Of a stretch of DNA of 64,000 nt, positions 59,385-64,000 are shown piece by piece; position 1 is the stretch's first letter; the number at the start of each line of letters is the position of its first letter. The DNA is from Paracoccaceae bacterium. GTDB taxonomy: Bacteria > Pseudomonadota > Alphaproteobacteria > Rhodobacterales > Rhodobacteraceae. The stretch lies in assembly GCA_009842205.1 (NCBI GenBank), contig VYFX01000001.1:99201-163200 (forward strand), given 5' to 3'. The translations under genes and the position numbers were made by a program. The notes below the pieces were generated by a model. The model worked only from the letters and a program-made list of their open reading frames with translations. It did no database searches and was not told the DNA's origin.

Positions 59385-60113
59385 ATGAAACCCAGACAAA
59401 AAAGGAATATCTCCAAACAGGATTTGAAACAGAAAATCCTTTCCAACCCTGAAATAATTCTGGACGATCCGGAAATATTACTTCATCTGGGCAAAACCCA
59501 AAATCCTGAATTGGGTGACAATGTCATTGACATCCGCAATGTCGCCATAAATAAACTGGAAAAGGTTCTATTTGAAACCGAGGAATTCAATCGAGTTGCA
59601 CTGCAGGCCGCAAGTGAGAATTTCCAGGGGGCCATAAGCATACTCAATGCCATTCTGGTTTTGCTTGAAGCAAGGAATCTCGATGAATTCTTTCACAAGG
59701 TTTTGACCAGGATCCCGAAGATCATCAATGTTGATTATGTTCGTTTTATTCAATTGACCGGCAATTCCTCACCGCCACCATTGGTCGATATCAATAGTTT
59801 GGCAGTAAAAAACCTGACCCAGGACGAACTTAACTCATATCTTGGTGTCGAGGGCAAGGATCTTTACGATGAAGGGATTGCCATGAGGAAAGTTTCAAGT
59901 GGAAATACCAATATCTACGGTAATCTTGCCAGTCATGTCAAATCAGAAGCAATCATTGATCTTTCACTTGATTCTGACCATGATTTTACCCTCACCTTTC
60001 TCATTCTGGGATCAACTCTACCGGATATGTTTGAAGATGGTATGGAAACGGATTTGCTGGAGAGGTTCGGGTCAGGATTTGCCAGGATTATTGAATTGTT
60101 CTTGAAAAAATAA
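59385..60113 (+). CDS. DUF484 family protein
   Basis: About 242 residues, a GAF-like protein of the DUF484 family usually encoded just before xerC. ILSNPEIILDDPEILLHL near the start and AISILNAILVLLEARNLDEF in the middle fit the family. An in-frame ATG at 59337 would overlap fsa by 31 bases, so ATG 59385 (MKPRQKRNIS) is preferred. Function unknown; conserved context suggests a link with chromosome maintenance or division. Confidence 0.85.
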   Translation: MKPRQKRNISKQDLKQKILSNPEIILDDPEILLHLGKTQNPELGDNVIDIRNVAINKLEKVLFETEEFNRVALQAASENFQGAISILNAILVLLEARNLDEFFHKVLTRIPKIINVDYVRFIQLTGNSSPPPLVDINSLAVKNLTQDELNSYLGVEGKDLYDEGIAMRKVSSGNTNIYGNLASHVKSEAIIDLSLDSDHDFTLTFLILGSTLPDMFEDGMETDLLERFGSGFARIIELFLKK

Positions 60114-60287
60114 GATATCTGCTCAGTTATCAAATTTGTCCATCTTCTGGGCCTTCTGTTGTTTTTGTTGACATTTTGTAAGGCAAGTTCTATTTTGGGC
60201 CACCATAAGGTGTAAGAGCCACCAGTAAATAGAATAATATAACATTGAGGTAAGAAAATCGATTGCAGGATTTTCTGATACAGACAA

Positions 60288-61256
60288 GTGACGATTTCCA
60301 ACCATGTTACAAATCCCAAGGTTTCGGATGGTGATATTCGAAACAAGTTGGATTACGGCGAAACAATTCAAAAGTGGTTGGCTGCAAAGGTAGAAGTGGC
60401 AGGCCGGTCGGAAAATACCTACAACAGCTACAAAAAAGATGTTACCGACTTTTGTGATTTCCTCCAGAATTACCTTGGACATGCCCTTTCCCTAAATGAT
60501 TTGAAGGGTATTGACAAAAGGGTATTGAGATCTTGGATGGCACATGAGCGCAATCGTGGGATTTCCTCCAGATCACTGGCCAGAAAACTTTCCTCCCTGA
60601 AGAATTTTTACCGATGGTTGGGGGAGGAATACGGTTTCGAAAACATTTACGTTGAAACTGCCAAAACTCCACGATTCAGGTCGAGGTTTCCTCGTCCAAT
60701 AACGGAGCAGGGAACAAGAGAGGTCCTGGAATACGTTGGTACAAAATCCGGCGAACCATGGGTTGCAACACGTGATGTGGCAATTATCTCGCTGTTGTAT
60801 GGCTGTGGATTGCGAATTTCGGAAGCCCTTGCCCTGACACAAAGGGAACTCCCCCTTGGTGAAACCATCCGCATAATCGGCAAGGGCAAAAAGGAACGTG
60901 TCATTCCGGTTATTCCCTACTGTCAGCAAGCTGTTTCGGAGTATGCACAATTGTGTCCGTTTATTGGCAAAAGGACGGATCCACTTTTCTTCGGCGTCCG
61001 TGGGGGTCTGCTGAATCAACGTGCTGTAAGGAAAACCATGGAAAGTGCCAGAATATCACTTGGACTACCGGCCAATTCCACACCCCATTCCCTGCGTCAC
61101 TCCTTTGCTACACATATATTGAATGCCGGTGGGGATCTGAGAGTCATACAGGATCTTCTAGGTCATAGTTCCCTAAGCACTACCCAAGCATATACAAAAA
61201 TCGAAACTTCACTGCTATTGGATGTTTACAAGTCTGCTCATCCCCGAGCAAACTGA
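60288..61256 (+). CDS. xerC: Tyrosine recombinase XerC
   Basis: A 322-residue site-specific recombinase that, with XerD, resolves chromosome dimers at dif. The N-terminal SAM-like domain (YNSYKKDVTDFCDFLQNYLG) is followed by the catalytic domain with the Arg of CGLRISEAL, the Lys of IGKGKKERVIP, HSLRHSFATHIL, LGHSSLSTTQAYTKI (His and nucleophilic Tyr). The start is GTG at 60288. The 174 bases before it, after DUF484, are AT-rich and may hold a separate promoter. xerD is not in the window. Confidence 0.95.
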   Translation: MTISNHVTNPKVSDGDIRNKLDYGETIQKWLAAKVEVAGRSENTYNSYKKDVTDFCDFLQNYLGHALSLNDLKGIDKRVLRSWMAHERNRGISSRSLARKLSSLKNFYRWLGEEYGFENIYVETAKTPRFRSRFPRPITEQGTREVLEYVGTKSGEPWVATRDVAIISLLYGCGLRISEALALTQRELPLGETIRIIGKGKKERVIPVIPYCQQAVSEYAQLCPFIGKRTDPLFFGVRGGLLNQRAVRKTMESARISLGLPANSTPHSLRHSFATHILNAGGDLRVIQDLLGHSSLSTTQAYTKIETSLLLDVYKSAHPRAN

Positions 61257-61274
61257 TCAAATTTTAAGGATTAC

Positions 61275-62456
61275 ATGGCAACACTAGGCGAGAACATCAT
61301 AGGTACCAGCGGGTTACCTCCATTCTTTGCTGTTGCCAATGCCGATGAGGTAGCAATAGATGCTCCAGAAAACCGAATGGGAGAAGCTCTCCGTACCTGG
61401 GTTCGCTCCCTCAGCGGATTTCAAAAAGAGGCCCTCATCCGTTCTTCCCTCACGGGCAGAACCTGGAGGTTGGTATCAGATGAAGGGCCCTATCTGAATG
61501 GGCATGATGCTGCTCCCTGTCCCTTGGCCTTCCTTTCCTGCGGGATGGTTGCAAGTTACATGAATGAAATTCTGGCATTGGCCAAAATCCAGGGAATCAA
61601 AATACACCAACTGAAACTTATCCAAGATAACTACTACACCATGAAGGGCTCAATGCCCAAGAGAACCATGGTTGGGGGTGCAGAAAACATTGACCTGCAG
61701 GTGGAAATCGACTGTAGTTTGAAAGATGCTGCCTTATACGAGTTTCTGGTCAATGCCACTTATGCTTCGCCCCTGAATGGACTGATGCGTGGACAACTGA
61801 CAAATCTTTTCAAGTTGAGCAAAAATGGCAGGGAGATACCAACCAACAAGGTCGCTGAATTGGAAGGTCATCTATTTGGTGATCCCGGCAACCATTTTGC
61901 CAAATCAATTGCTGAAGACAATCCCCTGACTTTAATGGAGCCGGTTGGCCCAACACCAAAAAAAGAAGTGAAAAGGGGGACATCATCTGCTGCTGGAAGT
62001 CTAGCCGAGGAGCAGGACAGAAGACTTAACATCGGTGCTGTTGCGATTATGCGGGAGGATGGGCTGAAGGAAATACAGCAAATGCAGTATTCCCCCTATG
62101 GAACCTCATTTCGCTTTCTAAGTTCTGAAGATGGTCGAGCCCCGGATGCCAATACGCTCATCAGTGCAGGGATAGGGTTTTGTTTCATGACCCAATTCGG
62201 TCGTTTCGTATCAATGCTGAATCTTGATTTACCCGTCTACCGCATTGTTCAGGATACGCATTTCAGCCTCGGTGGTGCCACCGGACGAACAGGTAAGACC
62301 GGTGAAGCAGGCCCTATCGAGACTCATGTCTATCTTGAAACTTCAGAACCTGACCAAACGGCACAAGAGATGCTGGATATTTCCGAAAGAACCTGTTTTC
62401 TACATGCCTTCTGCCAGACCGATCTGAAAACCAAATTGAAGATTGTACGGCTTTGA
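61275..62456 (+). CDS. Tandem OsmC-like domain protein
   Basis: A 393-residue protein that looks like two OsmC-fold units in one chain. Unit 1 (about 60-175) has CPLAFLSCGMVASYMNEI with Cys82 and Cys89, followed by the strand LQVEIDC. Unit 2 (about 265-393) has LISAGIGFCFMTQFGRFVSM with Cys303 and a C-terminal ERTCFLHAFCQTDL with Cys374 and Cys380. Ordinary OsmC/Ohr proteins are about 140 residues and detoxify organic peroxides with two cysteines; here the pairing of the cysteines across units is unclear. The linker (about 175-260) is Lys/Glu/Ser-rich. It follows xerC by 18 bases. Confidence 0.75.
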   Translation: MATLGENIIGTSGLPPFFAVANADEVAIDAPENRMGEALRTWVRSLSGFQKEALIRSSLTGRTWRLVSDEGPYLNGHDAAPCPLAFLSCGMVASYMNEILALAKIQGIKIHQLKLIQDNYYTMKGSMPKRTMVGGAENIDLQVEIDCSLKDAALYEFLVNATYASPLNGLMRGQLTNLFKLSKNGREIPTNKVAELEGHLFGDPGNHFAKSIAEDNPLTLMEPVGPTPKKEVKRGTSSAAGSLAEEQDRRLNIGAVAIMREDGLKEIQQMQYSPYGTSFRFLSSEDGRAPDANTLISAGIGFCFMTQFGRFVSMLNLDLPVYRIVQDTHFSLGGATGRTGKTGEAGPIETHVYLETSEPDQTAQEMLDISERTCFLHAFCQTDLKTKLKIVRL

Positions 62457-62587
62457 AAAATATGTCTTCCAGACTAGGGGGAAACGGCTAAACCACATCT
62501 CTTGGTGAAGGGCTGATAGGAGTACACTTTCCTTGATTCCTCGGGTTGACTGGTGTGTAGTCTATTCCGCCATTTGATGGGCTTGTC

Positions 62588-62616
62588 TTGCCAGAGAAGT
62601 GTTAAATAATTATATT
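62588..62616 (+). promoter_or_regulatory. Sigma70-type promoter of the nucleotidyltransferase gene
   Basis: TTGCCA (62588-62593) and TATATT (62611-62616) with a 17-base spacer. It lies about 28 bases before the chosen start at 62644, which has AGGAT as a weak ribosome site. Confidence 0.6.
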
Positions 62617-62643
62617 TGGGTATGGAAAGTAGGATATGAAATA

Positions 62644-63066
62644 ATGCACAAACTGATTGTAGACAAACAGATAGAAATAGCCAAGATTTGCCAACACTAT
62701 AGGGTAGCACGGCTGGAAGTCTATGGATCTGCTGCCCGCGGAACGGATTTCGATCCGGACCGCAGTGATGCCGATTTTCTGGTTGAATTTCTTCCTTCAA
62801 GTGAACAGGGACTTTTTGACCGGTTCATGGGTTTGCTTGACGATTTGAGAACCGTTCTTGGCCGCCCAGTAGATCTAGGGGAAGCTGAGACCAGTCGAAA
62901 CAAATGGGGATTATATACTTGTTTCCCCAAATTCGTATTAAACATTCAGAACAAACCAAATCAAGAATACTATTGCCGCCACTATCCAGAAAAATTGAAT
63001 AAAGGTATCAATCATTTTTCTTTGCCAGAAACCGCCAGTCCTTCTTTGGCGATTGCTTCATTATAA
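62644..63066 (+). pseudogene. MNT-type nucleotidyltransferase gene, 3' end disrupted
   Basis: The first ~80 residues are a minimal nucleotidyltransferase of the DNA polymerase beta fold, as in the antitoxin half of HEPN/MNT toxin-antitoxin pairs. The GSAARG loop and the SDADFLVEF Asp pair are intact, and GRPVDLGEAETSRNK follows. Just after this the family's usual end (an N-P-Y...I...R.VLY-like helix) is absent. The frame runs through a repeat (62905-62928) into about 45 residues of unrelated text, antisense to another small ORF at its end. No HEPN partner gene follows. The start at 62644 is preferred over an upstream ATG at 62599 because it leaves the promoter outside the gene. Confidence 0.6.
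62905..62928. repeat. RAYT/REP-like repeat, copy A
   Basis: TGGGGATTATATACTTGTTT followed by CCCC, with GGGGA/TCCCC inverted ends and CAAATT beyond. It agrees with copy B at 63232-63255 in 21 of 24 positions. It marks the point where the nucleotidyltransferase frame loses its family similarity. Confidence 0.6.
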
Positions 63067-63163
63067 TCTTGGCAACATTACGAGGAGTGTCCTTAATGGT
63101 CTCAAATTCCTCGTAGTATTTGTACTGGTTTTTGCGGATTTTGGGTTGCTTGGTCTTGGTCAT
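63008..63163 (-). CDS. Small basic protein, 51 residues, unknown function
   Basis: An intact short frame beginning MTKTKQPKIRKNQYKYYEEF. It continues with ETIKDTPRNVAKIIMKQSPK and ends in WRFLAKKND. It is Lys-rich, without membrane helix or signal, and shaped like a real small conserved protein (YKYYEEF...DTP.NVA). The final 59 bases overlap the tail of the broken nucleotidyltransferase frame in antisense. It lies between two related repeats (62905 and 63232). No function is proposed. Confidence 0.5.
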   Translation of the reverse strand: MTKTKQPKIRKNQYKYYEEFETIKDTPRNVAKIIMKQSPKKDWRFLAKKND

Positions 63164-63231
63164 AATCTAATTTTCTTTATTGCTTTCCCATAAGTAGTAA
63201 TTTGGGGACGGGGATTTGCTGTTTCTTTAAT

Positions 63232-63255
63232 TTGGGATTATATCCTTGTTTCCAC
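63232..63255. repeat. RAYT/REP-like repeat, copy B, with adjacent TTTGGGGAC element
   Basis: TTGGGATTATATCCTTGTTT followed by CCAC, a near copy of 62905-62928. Just upstream (63200-63231) stands AATTTGGGGACGGGGATTTG and a second AATTTGGG. From memory, TTTGGGGAC-type sequences commonly accompany REP-associated tyrosine transposase loci. Confidence 0.6.
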
Positions 63256-63262
63256 CATTATT

Positions 63263-64000
63263 TTACCAATTACATGCTTCCCTTATTGGTTTAACAGCAT
63301 TTTCAATACCTTTAATGCTGTATGTTGCATCAATGATTCTATCCCCATATGAAACTGTTTGAAGAATTAACCTTTCGTGACCAAACATTTCCTTTATGAA
63401 ATTTATACTATGAGACCCTTCTCCTGCAGAAGCCACTTGGTTAGTATATGCCACCCAACGTTTCCCAGTACTTTCTTCCTTATCAATCCTGCTAAATATT
63501 CCAACACCACGGCTTTGATTATAATAAATTCCATCGAACCAAATAGACATTAAATCCGTTGTATTGTTTCTGCACCTTATAATAAGCCAACCCTTTTCGA
63601 CTGAATCATCCCTAAGCATAATCATATCTATTTTTGAATCATCCATTTTATCTTCTGATGAAGAAAATTCCCAACTTCCTGTTTCCTGATCAACCAATGC
63701 CAAACTGTCATGAGCCTCGGCATGCCCCTGTTCGGCAGCCAGTTGAAACCATTTCACAGCCTCCCCATAATCCTGGGAAATACCCTCGCCATATTTATAC
63801 ATGAAACCCAATTGAACCTGAGCTCCGGCATGCCCCTGTTCGGCAGCCAGTTGAAACCATTTCAAGGCTTCACCATAATCCTGGGGAACACCTTCCCCAT
63901 GTTTATACATGAAACCCAACATGTGCTGAGTCTCAGCATGGCCCTGCTCGGCAGCCAGTTGATACCTCTTAATTGCTTCACCATAATCCTGGGGAACACC
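63263..64000 (-). CDS. Sel1-repeat protein with a TagO/VasI-like C-terminal domain (partial, runs off the right edge)
   Basis: The frame is open to the window edge, so the N-terminus is missing. It starts with at least three 36-residue Sel1/TPR-like repeats of the form GVPQDYGEA(I/L)KW(Y/F)QLAAEQGHA, encoded by 108-base tandem DNA repeats. A C-terminal domain of about 145 residues follows. Its pattern (GSWEFSSSEDKMDDSKIDM, then RCRNNTTDL, GKRWVAY, and the terminal IKGIENAVKPIREACNW) resembles the VasI/TagO domain of type VI secretion-associated proteins and similar envelope proteins. No type VI genes are nearby. Without the N-terminus a signal peptide cannot be judged. Confidence 0.75.
   Translation of the reverse strand, partial: GVPQDYGEAIKRYQLAAEQGHAETQHMLGFMYKHGEGVPQDYGEALKWFQLAAEQGHAGAQVQLGFMYKYGEGISQDYGEAVKWFQLAAEQGHAEAHDSLALVDQETGSWEFSSSEDKMDDSKIDMIMLRDDSVEKGWLIIRCRNNTTDLMSIWFDGIYYNQSRGVGIFSRIDKEESTGKRWVAYTNQVASAGEGSHSINFIKEMFGHERLILQTVSYGDRIIDATYSIKGIENAVKPIREACNW

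Noticed and set aside
63700..64000. 108-base repeats as a possible CRISPR array
   Set aside because: The repeats are in frame, encode Sel1 units and have no unique spacers.

Overview
The window reads as one contiguous chromosome segment of an alphaproteobacterium with an AT-leaning genome (roughly low-to-mid 40s % GC by eye). The support is gene content and order. The F1 genes form atpHAGDC with no Fo genes beside them. There are lgt-midA-pgeF and fsa-DUF484-xerC clusters, UbiK, a TIGR01459-type HAD protein, a DUF2125 protein, a phasin with PhaR-type operators, and a CIRCE-controlled groESL. TRAP, BCCT and DMT carriers point to a heterotroph living on small organic solutes, probably aquatic. 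No rRNA, tRNA, CRISPR array, prophage or intact insertion sequence was found.

Layout. 0-7.8 kb: cyclopropane fatty acid synthase, carB, then a tight minus-strand operon (YbjN, proC, csaA, hydroxyacid dehydrogenase) and ubiK. 7.9-12.8 kb: lgt, midA-like, pgeF, a metal-site-altered M24 protein, trxB. 12.8-14.9 kb: groESL with CIRCE and a sigma32-like promoter. 15.2-18.9 kb: a solute-binding protein in operon with a BCCT carrier, then a 900-bp gene-poor stretch with a long inverted repeat and a likely ABC permease remnant. 18.9-25.3 kb: Mn-type pyrophosphatase, HAD protein, ribF, a cysteine-cluster protein, threonine aldolase, a kappa-GST-like isomerase, prs. 25.3-30.2 kb: atpCDGAH (minus). 30.4-34.4 kb: methyltransferase, gloB, clpA. 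34.6-40 kb: phasin with its operators, recD2, and an 877-aa MotB/OmpA-like protein with a giant coiled coil. 40.4-44.9 kb: TRAP transporter. 44.9-49.1 kb: DMT and MFS carriers, purH. 49.1-49.9 kb: a graveyard of decayed genes. 49.9-62.5 kb: kinase, MotA/ExbB-like protein, SPFH-NfeD, chaC, DUF2125, tyrA-type dehydrogenase, priA, fsa, DUF484, xerC, tandem OsmC protein. 62.5-64 kb: an accessory patch with a broken nucleotidyltransferase gene, REP/RAYT-like repeats, a 51-codon ORF and a Sel1-repeat protein running off the right edge.

How the genes fit together. Most are core metabolism and maintenance: F1 ATPase, PRPP, purine, proline, tyrosine and carbamoyl phosphate synthesis, protein folding, replication restart and dimer resolution. 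The least ordinary parts are (1) a putative proton-driven inner-membrane motor or energy transducer whose MotB-like half has a greatly enlarged, internally repeated coiled-coil stalk and lies about 10 kb from its MotA/ExbB-like partner; (2) a phasin promoter with one PhaR-like operator exactly filling the -35/-10 spacer and a second 30 bp upstream; and (3) the repeat-rich right edge. All functional calls come from reading the sequence and remembered family features; no database search was run.
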